Origin: Chrysomallon squamiferum | Lineage: Eukaryota > Mollusca > Gastropoda > Neomphalida > Peltospiridae | NCBI GenBank assembly: GCA_012295275.1 | Contig: CM022675.1 | Location: 4,301,642-4,326,641, forward strand | Direction: 5' to 3' | Length of the DNA stretch: 25,000 nucleotides | In this document: positions 9,617 to 20,518 of the stretch, piece after piece | Layout of the letters: every line of letters begins with the position of its first letter | Numbering within the stretch: position 1 is the stretch's first letter | Translations under genes and position numbers: made by a program | The notes under the pieces: generated by a model | What the model saw: only the letters and a program-made list of their open reading frames with translations | Database searches by the model: none | What the model was told of the DNA's origin: nothing

Positions 9617-11165
9617 TTCACACACAGATATGGATATAGACATAAACATTTACTTAAATAAACACCCACTTAAATGTACAGGTAAATGTATTCAGTTCGT
9701 ACATTAGTTCTCATGTTGTCAAGGTGTGTTTTAACACCTGAGACAGAGTCGTCAGCCGCTACAGGTGAAATGAATGAAGTTCTACACCTTTATCTCTACT
9801 TTGATTGCCGTGAATAAAGGAAAGGAAAAATTGATTGCCTGGAACAAGGATTTGAGTAGTGAACTGATAAACCGCTGTTGTGCTTTGTCCATGTAACAGG
9901 ATAATCCAGACACAAAGTGAATATAAAGTTTAACAGTCTCTTGAGAAATGGAAAATGTCAGTGACAGAAGAAATTAGTTTCGGTGATTTGAATTTGAAAA
10001 TGAGTTGAATGGTGACTGAGTTATTTTTATTTATTTTTTTTTTTTTTTGAACAATGGAAAGATGATGAATTTGCAGATTTTCTAAATGAGGAGGAATGTG
10101 ATGATTTTTTCTGAACAAGGGACTGTGTTGTTTCCTAATTAACAGAATTTACAACTTTTAAAAAAGAACAACAGTTTACAGTTTCTAAATGAGAAAGATG
10201 ATTTTTCAGAAGAAGAAGAAATGCACTGACTTTGTAAACAGGAAAGAAATATTCAGAGTTTTTAAGTAGCAGGTAAAGTGCTGTCTTTGTTTTCTGGAGT
10301 ATTTACTTATTTTCTCAATGGCAGCGAAAGTTCACTTTCTAAATAACACACAAACTTCTCGGTTTTCATTTAAAAATCATCTCACTTTGCGACTGATTAT
10401 TATTTCAAAATAGCGGATACACTTACTCTCAATCTCCACTGAAGAATAATCTGAAGACATGAGACATCAGTGATAAGATTTATTGATTTTCAGGTGTTTC
10501 TGTTTTTGTCTCCATGACAACGATCTTGTTAGTTTGACAATTTTCAGTATTTGTACATCTACACATGTAGATAGAAGCAGGATGTGTATTCTGAGGATAC
10601 CATGTTTTTTCATTCACATGTGATAGTGCTGGTGTTTCTAATTCTGAGGAAGAAACTAGTTTTATTAGAATTATTTTTATTTGGTGCAAAGTTTTAGATG
10701 TGATAACAATCATAGTAATGTTGTGTTTGGAGAGATGAAGTTTTAAAGGTTACGTTATTTCTAGAAATTAAATTTGGATTAAAACTAAGATTTTTATATA
10801 TATATATAGAATTAACTTATTGTTACTGATGTCGTGATTTACAAAACTAATAACTAGCAGTTGGTTAAATATTTTCAAATCTAAGAAAGATTAAAGAAAG
10901 ACAAGAAACATTTTTAAGAAAAGAAAGAAACAAAAAGGTTTTTGAAATCAAAGTCTGTACTGTTTGCAGTTTAATAATGATAGTAACTGTTAAAATTTTC
11001 TTTAGATAAATTGTCTTTAAAAATCTTTTTTTAAACGGACTGATCAGTATTGAAGTAGAAAACCATTCTTTCTAAAAAAAAATATTAAAAGTAATAAATA
11101 AAGTATTTTTAAAACTGAACTTGTTTTAAGAAAAGAATATAAAATAAAAATCTCCATCCATCAAA

Positions 11166-12320
11166 ATGTCAGAAACTGAGCAAAATCGAAACTTAATTCC
11201 TTATGGGAGGACAACTCATCCTGGAGGTCAGCTGAAGTTCAGTCCCTTGGACAGATATGATTATTCAAAGCACAGTCCAGACGGGAAACCTCTTCCGTTT
11301 GTTATTCCTTACGTCACAGTGAAAAAACGGAGTGACGGAAAATACATCGTCATCGAGAAATATCCTCGCAAACTTCAGCCTGTTGCCCCGGTAACCCAGG
11401 AGCATTCTCCGTGGAACCTAATGAAGTTGAAAAACTCCTCGGAGGTGAAGTTCCGGTCAGTAAGACCTCAGTGGAAGTATTCTATGTGCGTCAGTTCGCT
11501 GACCAAGCGAGGCGGTCAGAGCAGGGAGTTGCCCAGCTGCACCCTGCCCTGGAACGCCCGTCCGAAGATCGGATCCCTGGACAACTACGACCACCAGCCG
11601 GGCGGAGGGCAGAAGAGAATATTCTCGGAGAAAGTCGCGTGGACAGCGAGCTCGAAGATTGGTTCGTTTGACAACATCGACCACCCAGTGAAACACTGGC
11701 GAAGTCAGAGCGAACCACTGAAACAGGGCAACAACACCACGATGACGTTTCCCAAGCTGAAAAGTCGTTACGGTGCTGCGGCCAACATCGGCATGCTCGA
11801 CAATGTTCATTACACACCAGGGGGCGCCACTGTGGTGAAACGGAAACAGAACTTCGAGCACGTCAGGTCAAAGGTTGGATCTTTGGACGCCATTGACCAC
11901 ATTCCTCAGGGCGGAAACAAAAAGATTCCGACGTTCAAGTGTCGCTGGAACGCGAAGTCGAGAATCGGGTCGTTTGACAACATCAGCTACAGCCCCTCGG
12001 GTGGGGACGTGCTCTTCCTGCAGGAGAAACTCAGCTGGGACGGAAAATCAAAAATCGGTTCTTTGCAAAACATTTCCTACCAGCCGAGAGGGGGGCGAGT
12101 GAAAATCCCGCACTTCAAAACAAACTGGCGGGCGAGGCCCAAAGTGGACTCGCTGGAAAACATCCACCACACTCCAAGGGGAGGTAACTATGTTATTCCG
12201 AGTAAGAGAGTGAAGTGGAATGTGAAATCAAAAGTGGATTCGTTGCCGAGTAAGAACAAATCAAATTCTCTGTCGCCTGACAACTCTGATTACTACGTGA
12301 TGCGCGACTGTAAGTTTTAG
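11166..12320 (+). CDS. Intronless multi-repeat tau-like protein nested in the gene A intron
   Basis: 384 codons without interruption. The ATG has A at -3 and an in-frame TAA at 11145-11147, so this start is well supported unless an upstream exon is spliced in. Residues 1-125 are basic and only weakly repeat-like (for example PLDRYDYSKHSPDGK at 27-41). Tau-type units follow, with KxGS-like sites at 134 KIGS, 164 KIGS, 207 NIGM, 236 KVGS, 266 RIGS, 296 KIGS, 326 KVDS and 356 KVDS. The steps are 30, 43, 29, 30, 30, 30 and 30, so the period equals the 90-nt exon length of gene A. Tryptophan lies five residues before the K/R of the site in most units (W129, W159, W261, W291, W321, W351), as in gene A. 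Turns vary: PGGG (145), PGGA, PQGG, PSGG, PRGG, PRGG. No tau tail is present. The DNA is visibly richer in G+C than its flanks. It probably binds microtubules, by family inference. It may be a nested gene (retro-derived or intron-fused) or an alternative first exon. Confidence 0.85.
   Translation: MSETEQNRNLIPYGRTTHPGGQLKFSPLDRYDYSKHSPDGKPLPFVIPYVTVKKRSDGKYIVIEKYPRKLQPVAPVTQEHSPWNLMKLKNSSEVKFRSVRPQWKYSMCVSSLTKRGGQSRELPSCTLPWNARPKIGSLDNYDHQPGGGQKRIFSEKVAWTASSKIGSFDNIDHPVKHWRSQSEPLKQGNNTTMTFPKLKSRYGAAANIGMLDNVHYTPGGATVVKRKQNFEHVRSKVGSLDAIDHIPQGGNKKIPTFKCRWNAKSRIGSFDNISYSPSGGDVLFLQEKLSWDGKSKIGSLQNISYQPRGGRVKIPHFKTNWRARPKVDSLENIHHTPRGGNYVIPSKRVKWNVKSKVDSLPSKNKSNSLSPDNSDYYVMRDCKF
12310..12315 (+). 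promoter_or_regulatory. Candidate splice donor overlapping the last codons of the nested ORF
   Basis: The sequence GACT followed by GTAAGT is a near-perfect donor placed three codons before the TAG. It cuts after the first base of a codon (phase 1). Splicing to the gene A tail exon (phase 0, 14807) would give Asp-Tyr and then an immediate TGA at 14809-14811. Spliced and unspliced products would therefore differ only at the last residues (MRDY versus MRDCKF), while sharing the gene A 3' UTR if spliced. Confidence 0.45.
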
Positions 12321-12368
12321 TAGCTTTGTCTTTACAATAGTCAGTAACAGAATGTCTACTTTTGTAGT

Positions 12369-12398
12369 TTTACATACATAGATACACAGAGAAATACA

Positions 12399-12448
<50 letters not shown>

Positions 12449-12960
12449 TACACACATACATACATAAATACACAGAGAAATACACTCACACACACAGATA
12501 CATACATACATACATAAATACACAGAGAAATACACTCACACACACAGATACACACATACATACATACATATATAAATACACAGAGAAATACTCACACACA
12601 CACACATACATACATACATACATAAATACACAGAGAAATACACTCACACACACAGATACACACATACATACATATTTACATAAATACACAGAGAAATACA
12701 CTCATACACACACACACACATACATACATACATACATACCTACATAAATACACAGGGAAATACACACACACATACAGATACACATATACATACATAAATA
12801 CACAGAGAAATACACACACACACACAGATACACACACACATACATACATACATACACACATACATACATACATACATAAATACACAGAGAAATGCACTCT
12901 CACACACACACACATACATACAAAGATCCACACACATATACATACACACATACATACATA
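12369..12960. repeat. CA/CATA minisatellite with 50-80 bp higher-order unit
   Basis: Starts about 50 bases after the nested ORF. About nine copies of a core like AAATACACAGAGAAATACAC recur near 12370, 12466, 12516, 12572, 12623, 12680, 12745, 12796 and 12876, each followed by variable CA, AGATA and CATA runs. The reverse-strand open frames here (Cys/Val/Tyr-rich) are translation artefacts of the repeat. Confidence 0.93.
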
Positions 12961-13079
12961 TTATATGGCAAGGTTTGTGAGGTCATGTTTAGACCTTGTT
13001 CTGCACCAGTTGGATCCTGAATATTGTCTGTGTGCAGAGTCTAATCAGACATATGAAAGACAGAATATTCAAAATCCTA

Positions 13080-13083
<4 letters not shown>

Positions 13084-13171
<88 letters not shown>
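13084..13171. repeat. (AT)n-(CA)n compound microsatellite
   Basis: About 27 AT copies followed by about 15 CA copies. Confidence 0.95.
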
Positions 13172-13928
13172 TCATATACAGATTTACATATGTATAATGT
13201 AATTTATTTATAAAGTTCACTTTGACTAGTTTCTACATAAATGAGTATGTGTATAATGTGGGTATAAGTTTTTCTATTTGTTTATGTTCATGTATAAATA
13301 TGTGAACTGTTCTTTTTTCTCTGTGTGTGTGTCTTAGAAGAAAGAATGCAAAATGAAGACAGAAATGATTTGTGTGTGTGTCTATGTATATGTGTGATTG
13401 TGTGTGTGTGTATGTATATGTGTGATTGTGTGTGAGTATGTGCATATGTTTTTGTGTGATTAGCTCTGTTAGTGTGTGACAGTGTTGTGTGTGTGATTTT
13501 GTGACAAGAAATATTCTAAAAACATTTGTATCATACTATTCTTAGAGTTCAATCAATACAAAATGTTTGTACGTGATTAATTTATGTAGAATTAATGTGT
13601 TTCTTACTTCTAAGTAAGGTTTGATGTGGTATTTATGTGAGGTTTTTTTTTTGTCAGTGAATATGTTTGTGTGTTTTTTGTGTGTGATTATGTTTATATG
13701 AGTATTTGTGTGTCATTAGAATAACCTGTGTTGTGATACTGTCAAAACCTGAAGGTAATTGTATTTTCTGAAGGCTCAGTCTTTTTAGTTTTTGTAGTTA
13801 CAGTCCATCAGGGTTGCTGAATTTTGAATCTTTGTTTTGTGTTTCTGATGACAGCAGATTTTAATCCGTGAATAATATAAAGTATTTACTTATTTATTTA
13901 CACTAGTTACAGTTATATAAAATGGGTT

Positions 13929-13933
<5 letters not shown>

Positions 13934-13967
<34 letters not shown>
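13934..13967. repeat. (GA)n microsatellite
   Basis: About 17 GA copies within the gene A intron. Confidence 0.94.
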
Positions 13968-13970
<3 letters not shown>

Positions 13971-14806
13971 AATTACTTTCTTATTATCTAATCTTAATTC
14001 TTTAGTTCAAAAGTACTTTGAGGCAAAAGGTAAAAATATAAACATAAAAAATTGAAGAAATTAGTAAATGTTTTTCTCTTCATAAATTAATAAGTAGACT
14101 GGAATTTAGAATATTAAAACAAAAAAAAATGGTTTCAGTTGTAATAAAAAGTAAACTGATAGATGTAGTTTTAGAAATTGTGTAACAGACAAGCAGTGTG
14201 TAAGTTTTTACACTTTGTCATACAAAATGGTAAACACTCTCTTCTGTAGCTGTAATCTTTGCATGTACTTGGTACTTCTGGTGCAAAGGATGTTGGGATA
14301 TTTAGTTAGTGGTCAGTTCAAAAGAGTGGACACAATGATATTATTTGTATTTCTTATTTGAGATTCTTCTATAAAGAAAGATTTAAAATATATATTTTCT
14401 AAATTTTTATATATTTGTGAAATTTAAAATATAATTTTAATTTTTATATTTGATTATTATTTTTGATTTATTGAAAATTGATTCTCTATTCCATAATATT
14501 CATAAAATCTTTATAATTCTAAATATTTAAAAATTTTATTATTTCATATTTGTTACTGTGATATTGAGTATTTCAGTGTTGTCTACAATTAAATCACAAA
14601 TTTTTAAATAAAACATATTTTAGATTTGGCCTATATGCTATAATATTGAGTAATATATATACATATATATTTAAATTTAGTATAATATGAAGAAGCAATT
14701 TCTCAAAATTCTAAAAATTACATAATTGTTGCTAAATATACTGAGCACAATTCTCTTCATATTTTAAAATATTTAATTGTAAATTTAAAATTTTTAAATG
14801 TTTCAG

Positions 14807-14935
14807 ATTGAGTCTCAGAAACTTTCTTTCAAGGAAACTGCGAAGGCAAAAACAGACCACGGAGTCAGCCCCTCTGGTCAGCACCCCCCCAGGTCCAGCA
14901 CCAGCAGTACCAGCGAGATGAGCAATGAAGTGTGA
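14807..14935 (+). CDS. Terminal exon of gene A: tau/MAP2-type C-terminal tail
   Basis: Follows GTTTCAG, phase 0, with 42 codons and TGA at 14933-14935. It begins IESQKLSFKETAKAKTDHG, which closely resembles the conserved segment that follows the last repeat of vertebrate tau, MAP2 and MAP4 (IETHKL.F...AKAKTDHG). Here phenylalanine, not tryptophan, occupies the aromatic position. The last 23 residues are Ser/Thr/Pro-rich and end SEMSNEV. This tail is much shorter than the vertebrate tau tail beyond the KTDHG segment. It fixes the direction and the 3' end of gene A and shows that the preceding 90-nt exons are real. A reverse-strand ORF across it (14732-14947) is a shadow. Confidence 0.94.
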   Translation: MESQKLSFKETAKAKTDHGVSPSGQHPPRSSTSSTSEMSNEV

Positions 14936-15220
14936 CAGGGGAGACAACTACAATATGATGGGCAGACAACTAAACTTAACATGGCAGACATCTTTAATCT
15001 TCAACAGAATTATATTTAACTTTCAGAAAATTTTATCTGTTTTTGTTGTTGAATTGTCTTAGCTGTTTCACTAAAAAAAAAAAAAAAAAAAATTAAAATT
15101 CTTTTTCTTTTTTGTTGTGACAAAAGTGTCATATGGACAAAAATTTAAAAAAATTTTATTTCATTATTTTATTTCTTAATCAAACTTTTTTCTTTTTGGA
15201 ATTTAAGAATTTTACACAAA

Positions 15221-15226
15221 AATAAA
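15221..15226 (+). promoter_or_regulatory. First AATAAA poly(A) signal after the gene A stop
   Basis: The first canonical hexamer, 286 bases after the TGA. Downstream sequence is T-rich. This is the earliest plausible cleavage site and would give a short 3' UTR. Confidence 0.35.
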
Positions 15227-17135
15227 CTACATTCTACTGATTCCTTTTATGTGAATATTTTTGAGTAAAATTTATACATATATGTTAAATCATTAAATTT
15301 TCTCATCAGTTTTTATCTGTTTTATAGAAATAATATTTACTATCTTTTTATTAATATCATTACTGTTTGTATGGCTTTGTGGCCATATATAAACATCAAA
15401 TCAAGTACATTAACATTTTAAATTTAATTTTTTGAAAAACTATTTAAACAATAGTAATAAGAGCAATTATGTTTTTCATTTTTCTTTATAAAACAAATAT
15501 TTTCAAAACTGATTTGATATTCTCTCTAAGAGTTTATAAAATTTTTAAATTTTACAAAATATTTCACAATAATTATTGTAATAATGTTGCTCACATTTTT
15601 ATGAATATTAGTAAAACTGTTCTGACATTATTTGCATAATGTAAATTTATGCTGTTGTGCCTCCAAAACTTGGAAATACCAAAAATTTAAAAATTCCTTC
15701 CTTTTTCAATATTTAAAAAAAATATATATTATTGTATGTTACGTTATATGTTTATTTTACCTTTGTTAGGTTTGTTTTTATATTCGTCTTCTTTTCTGTC
15801 TTTCTAAAGAAAAAAGAAAAAAAATTAAAAAATATTAATAACACATTCACATAGTACTTCTATTTGTACTTCTTTAGAATTTTTGGTTTTATTTTATTTT
15901 TACTTAATTTTATTAAGTCACTCAATTGATACAGTCTACCTCTGAAAAACATCTATTCATTTTTCTTTTAACTTTTTAATTTATTTACAATTAGAAGCAT
16001 TTTTATTTAATTTATATTTCACGTTTTAAAATAGATAATAACTGGGTATAATATGAATAATAAGAATTTGTTTTTACTGTAGGTAAACATATACAAGTGC
16101 TGAGCTTTAGAATGCAGAGTAAATTCAGTACAGGCCAAAGATAAAACTAGAAAACTAAAATTTGGTGAATATGTTAACTAGAGATGTTTAGATGAAATAC
16201 AGAGACAATTTTCTTTCATCTTAAAAACTATTTTTAAGTTATTAATTTTAAAATAAAAAATTTGACGTAAAATTTTACTCTATTTTAATTTTTTCAACAT
16301 AATTTGGAATTATTTAAATTCTAAAACAAAATTTAACCAAAATTTGTAAACTGAGTGATATGGTAGCAGATGACGTCTTTGTTTTATCTGACAGAAAATG
16401 TAATGTAATTAGTGCATGTCCTCCATTTCAAACTTTGTTATATAAACATTTCTGTATATATTGCTTACTCATCACATATTAATGATATTAAACATGCTTT
16501 TGTAGTTCTATGTCCTAAGATTTCCTTTAATTAAAAGCTTTTTTAATGCTACTAAATAACTGCTTTAATTGTAATTATCTAATTGTTATTTTCACTTTTG
16601 ATCACTCTCATATTTAAACAGTTTGCCTTATACTGTAAATGAAAATACTTCTGTGTAAAATGAGAGATCTGTTAAAACAGTTGTTTTATAAATCAATTAA
16701 TTGTAATAAAATATTGTTCATTTTCACAACAGCTCAAGAATTATTAAACAAGAAATAACTATTCAGCTAACACAGTGGATGTGTAAAATATTTATTTTTA
16801 CTTTCTACTGTAAGACAAGTTCCCAGCTGTTGTTAATATAATAATAAATAACAGAGTAATAATAATAACAATAACAGTAATGATAACAGTAACAACAACA
16901 AAGATAACAATAATAATAATAAAGAATATAAATTAATTACAAGTGTGTCTCCTAAACTAACAAAATACCTAAACTAAACATATTCATTTAAATCTCTTTT
17001 TATTATTATTTTAAATTGTTTTTATTATTTTTAAATGTTGCCTGATACAACAACAACAATATCATTAATAAGAAAGAAAAAGAAAAAAGTTAGTCTTTCC
17101 TGTTCACTTGAAATAATAATATATTTTGATGGAAT

Positions 17136-17200
17136 TTGGTTTATTTTTATTTATTTATTTATATTTATTTATTCATTTATTTATTTATTTTTATTAATTT
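17136..17200. repeat. TTTA-rich tract
   Basis: Imperfect TTTA repeats. The small ORF across it is a low-complexity artefact. Confidence 0.8.
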
Positions 17201-17938
17201 TTTCAGCCAAAATTATTGAATTTATTGTTTCGTTAATATAGTAAAAAAATTCAGACTAGAAACAATTTTTTTAATTCTTTTTTTCCCTTTCCTTTTTTTT
17301 CTTTTTTCTTTTGTAACCTTTTCACTTTCATGATAAAATACCTATATTATTATCCATCTAAGTGACATATAAGTATTTATATTATATATGTGGTTGACAT
17401 GTAAACCTGTTTTGGTTGACTTGTAAGCATATTATGGTTGTAGGTACATAACATAAATCAAAAATATTAATTTTAATGTTTGTAAATTGAAAGATGATTT
17501 TTGTTGTTTATTAATAACATTTTTATATCAAAGCTTAAACGTGATGGTTTAATTTTTAAAGATATAATTTTGTGTGCATCTTTTTGTAGAGCCATTCCAT
17601 ACAGCATATTTTATTTCATACTGCAAGATATTCACCTTATTAAATGGCTACAAAACAAACCCTCAGTTTAATTGGCTAGCTGTAGAAAATATCAACCAAT
17701 CATAAATCTTGTTACAAATTAAAAACTTATTTCAAATCCAATATTAAGTCTGATTTGATGGGTCAGTGATGATGTAATGTAAGTCACATTATCACTGTTT
17801 AAAGTTGTGTTTTATTTACAGTTTACAGTGATTTAGGAACAGTTTTATTTAAGTACAGTTAAATGTTTGAAGTGCTGTATACTTACATGGAATGGATAAT
17901 TTACTTTAAAAAGATGATATATGTACATTCTTAAAACA

Positions 17939-17944
17939 AATAAA
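17939..17944 (+). promoter_or_regulatory. AATAAA poly(A) signal candidate
   Basis: The hexamer lies in ACAAATAAAACTTTTG and is followed by TGTAAATATGTATTTT, a U/GU-rich downstream context. It would be a medium-length 3' UTR end. Confidence 0.25.
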
Positions 17945-18115
17945 ACTTTTGTAAATATGTATTTTACATGATTTTTGCATTTCTTTTGTATTTCATAAAT
18001 GTATGTAAACAAAATTTGTTGATGTTTTTATCCTTTTACATCAATTTTACATTTCATGTTTGATCTTTTACAACTTTACATGTTACTGTAATGTTATCAG
18101 ATGAATGTTCATAGT

Positions 18116-18226
18116 AAATAAATAAATAAATAACTGAATAAATAAATACCTGAATGAATAAATAAATGAATAACTGAATAAATAAATAAATAACTCAATG
18201 AATAAATAATTAAATAAATAAGTAAA
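18116..18226. repeat. (AATA)n-type tract with AACTGAAT interruptions
   Basis: AATA copies are broken repeatedly by ACTGAATAA or CTGAATGAA, so a loose higher-order unit of about 20-30 bases is visible. Confidence 0.85.
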
Positions 18227-20029
18227 AAAGCAAGCTAGCAAATGAGACAAAACTAAATCATTATGTTTTATTAAATAGCTGAAATAAACATGAATGAATA
18301 TAAGCTTTTTAAAATCATAGATTTTTGTTTAAGACAAAAAGAAACACCCAGATACAGTACAATCTATATATTCTTTTTTTTCTTTTCATTACCTGTAAAT
18401 TATCTTATTATACACACCCTGAATTACAATGTTTTTAAAATTAATGTTTTACATCCACCTGTTTGAATTTGCACTGTTGAAAATCATTACAAACATGGAA
18501 TATTCAAATTTAATAAATTTATGTCCGATTTATAAAATAATTTTATCATTTTCATTTTGAAAATTGAACTGATGATTTTGGCTTCTTTTTTTTGTTTTGT
18601 ACTTAGGCAGACTGCCTGTGACAAACAGAAATTAAATTTAATTTAAGCTTTTGCTTTCTGTGTGCACATCATTATTATGATATATTTGTTTTAGAAATCT
18701 TTGTATTTACATTACTTTGTATTTACATTTTTATTATTGTTAAATATTTCTTCTGGTCTTGTCTCGTTTAAGTTTTTATAATTATTTTCAAATATAATCA
18801 GCATAATGTTTGTTTACAATATTTATTATTGTAAATATAAAACTAACTCGGATACCAATTAATATGTACCAGTATTGGTACTATTCAGATAGCATATTAA
18901 GCTTTTTTTGTAAAGTTCTAAATCGGTATTTTAATTCGCTGTTAATGAAATTGTGTTAAAAAGTAGCATAAAAACATTTTATGTGCTTGAAAATCATTGT
19001 TTTGTTTGTTCTTGAAGTATAATCATGTTAATCCTGATAATAAGCAATTAATTTTGTATATTTCAAATTATTTCATTTATTTATTTTTACATTAATGTTA
19101 AATAAATAATATCATCAAGTTTACGATGAGGATTTGGTTATAAATTGATATTAATAAAGCTTAATCTTTGTTGATAATAAAGTAAACACCACTAAACCAA
19201 GATCTGCAATCCTGTCTCTATCATGTTTTCATAGCCTCATTGTTTTAAACACTTACAAAAACAAAATTAAATATTAAAATAATAATAATAATAATAAACA
19301 GGTCAAAATCTGTTATTTAACACCAAAGAGAAGTAAAAGTAAGTTTAAAACATGGTAAATGCTGTTTTGTACCATTTACATTTTATACCATACATTTTGT
19401 TTTTTAATCAAATACATCAAAGCATGGACAGTTTGTGAGGTTTTTTTTCACTGAAATCAAAAGAAAAGTAAATACAGGAATTAAAACAGAATTTTCAAAA
19501 TCATAATATTTTAAACATCTAAAGATTTACAAATTTTTGCTATCTCAATATTTACCATTTCAGACTATTTAACTACTGAATTTATTTAGATATATTTTGT
19601 ATACTTTATATGAATCGTTTTAAACTATTATCTACTTTTTATTCATGTTTTACAATGTGACTGGAATTAATATGAAACTTCAAATATTCCATTATGTAAT
19701 TTTCACCTGACAGCTGTTTTTAACGATTTTGCACCTGAGAAAATACATTTTATATAACAACTTTCATTAAGTATTTGTTTTTAGATGTTTTACTTCTGTA
19801 ATGTTTTATCAGTCAAGATGGGTGGATACCCCCCACCCCATCTCCTTTTCAGTGAACTCTGATGTTTGTATCTTTAGTTTTATTTTATTTTATTTTAATT
19901 TTTTGAATTTATTTTGAAAAATGATTTTACTGAATTAATATTTTGAAACTCACTACACAGATTATACATATAATATAATCAGTTATTTTATTTTATTTTT
20001 TTAAGATTTATTTATTTATTTCATTATAA

Positions 20030-20056
20030 CTTTTTTTTTTTTTTTTTTTTTTTTTT
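20030..20056. repeat. Poly(T) run
   Basis: 27 consecutive T. No flanking target-site duplication or retroelement sequence was recognised beside it. Confidence 0.95.
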
Positions 20057-20239
20057 GCTTTCTGAATAAAGAGATGACTGTTTCAGTTCCTCGTTTTCCT
20101 TGTTTAATAAATTAATTAATTCTACACACAGAAAATTTATATACATGGTTATTTCTGATATTGTTCATTTAAGACAAAATGTACCAGAGCTGGAAATGGT
20201 AGATTATGTCTATCCATAAACTTGGTTAAAAGATAAACT

Positions 20240-20425
20240 TACCTTCTAGCTGAAGAGTGAAATTACTTGGTTATGTCCCTTTACAGTTTTAACAAGAAAG
20301 CAAAACAATGCACCTTCAAGTTGAAAAGTGAAATTTTGGCTTATATCCGTTAAAGTAACTTCCAAGCTAAAGAGTGAATTAGTTGATTATTTCCCCTGAA
20401 CAATATTAAGCAAGAAACCTTTATG
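20240..20425 (+). repeat. Three diverged copies of a 45-70 bp unit
   Basis: Copies start at 20241 (ACCTTCTAGCTGAAGAGTGA), 20312 (ACCTTCAAGTTGAAAAGTGA) and 20357 (AACTTCCAAGCTAAAGAGTGA, slightly different). Each is followed by AATTA or AATTT and a TTGGTTAT-like, ATTATGTCCC-like end. AACAAGAAA or AGCAAGAAA recurs after copies 1 and 3. The function is unknown. Confidence 0.7.
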
Positions 20426-20512
20426 TACATAACTGAGTAGTAAATAATCTGAAAAGTAGAATTAATTAACAGATGACAAGAATCATTTGTATCTGAGACA
20501 CTGGACATTGGA

Positions 20513-20518
20513 AATAAA
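20513..20518 (+). promoter_or_regulatory. AATAAA poly(A) signal candidate (distal)
   Basis: The hexamer is followed 25-45 bases later by a GT/T-rich stretch (GTCTTGTTATTATTTCTGTG), the usual arrangement of a cleavage site. It would imply a 3' UTR of about 5.6 kb. Confidence 0.3.

Larger units (their letters stand above)
7287..11165 (+). other. Intron of gene A upstream of the nested ORF
   Basis: No tau-type exon was seen. From 7287 to about 8600 it is AT-rich with TTC/TTA runs (7991-8034). From 8601 to 8877 it is TTA/TCA repeats. From 9317 to 9616 there are GT, AT and CA runs. From about 9620 to 11165 the sequence is less repetitive and could hold the promoter and 5' UTR of the nested gene, but no core promoter element is convincing. 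The TATATA run near 10796-10808 could equally be a microsatellite. Two related AAATGAG...GATGATTTTT stretches (about 10072-10120 and 10175-10215) hint at a small degenerate duplication. Confidence 0.55.
12961..14806 (+). other. Remaining gene A intron after the nested ORF
   Basis: A 120-base unique stretch (12961-13080) is followed by AT and CA runs, TG-rich sequence at about 13320-13500, a GA run at 13934-13967 and then AT-rich sequence. It ends TTAAATGTTTCAG at the tail exon. No tau-type exon or RNA gene was recognised. Confidence 0.7.

Noticed and set aside
10016-10114. Acidic short frame (EQWKDDEFADFLNEEECDDFF, stop) after a T-rich run, a possible small exon
   Set aside because: There is no clear start codon or phase-matched splice pair, and it has no link to the tau family. 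A related stretch at 10175-10215 does not keep the frame.
11457-11861. Long reverse-strand ORFs across the nested tau-like gene (11457-11861 and 11491-11817), and short + ORFs at 11411 and 11875
   Set aside because: They are shadows of the 384-codon frame in a G+C-richer segment. Their translations show no family signature, while the + frame has a clear 30-residue tau period.
12261-12955. Cys/Val/Tyr-rich reverse-strand ORFs, resembling cysteine-rich peptides
   Set aside because: They are translations of the CA/CATA minisatellite and all three frames look alike.
12965-13080. ORF starting MARFVRSCLDLVLHQLDPEY, thought to be a remnant of a LINE reverse transcriptase C-terminus
   Set aside because: The resemblance is faint, the frame runs into an AT microsatellite, and no other retroelement domain lies nearby.
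19825-19850. GGGGTGGGG on the - strand, considered as a PGGG-type tau turn
   Set aside because: No KxGS or SLDN sequence lies upstream in any frame, and no 90-nt splice-bounded unit can be formed.
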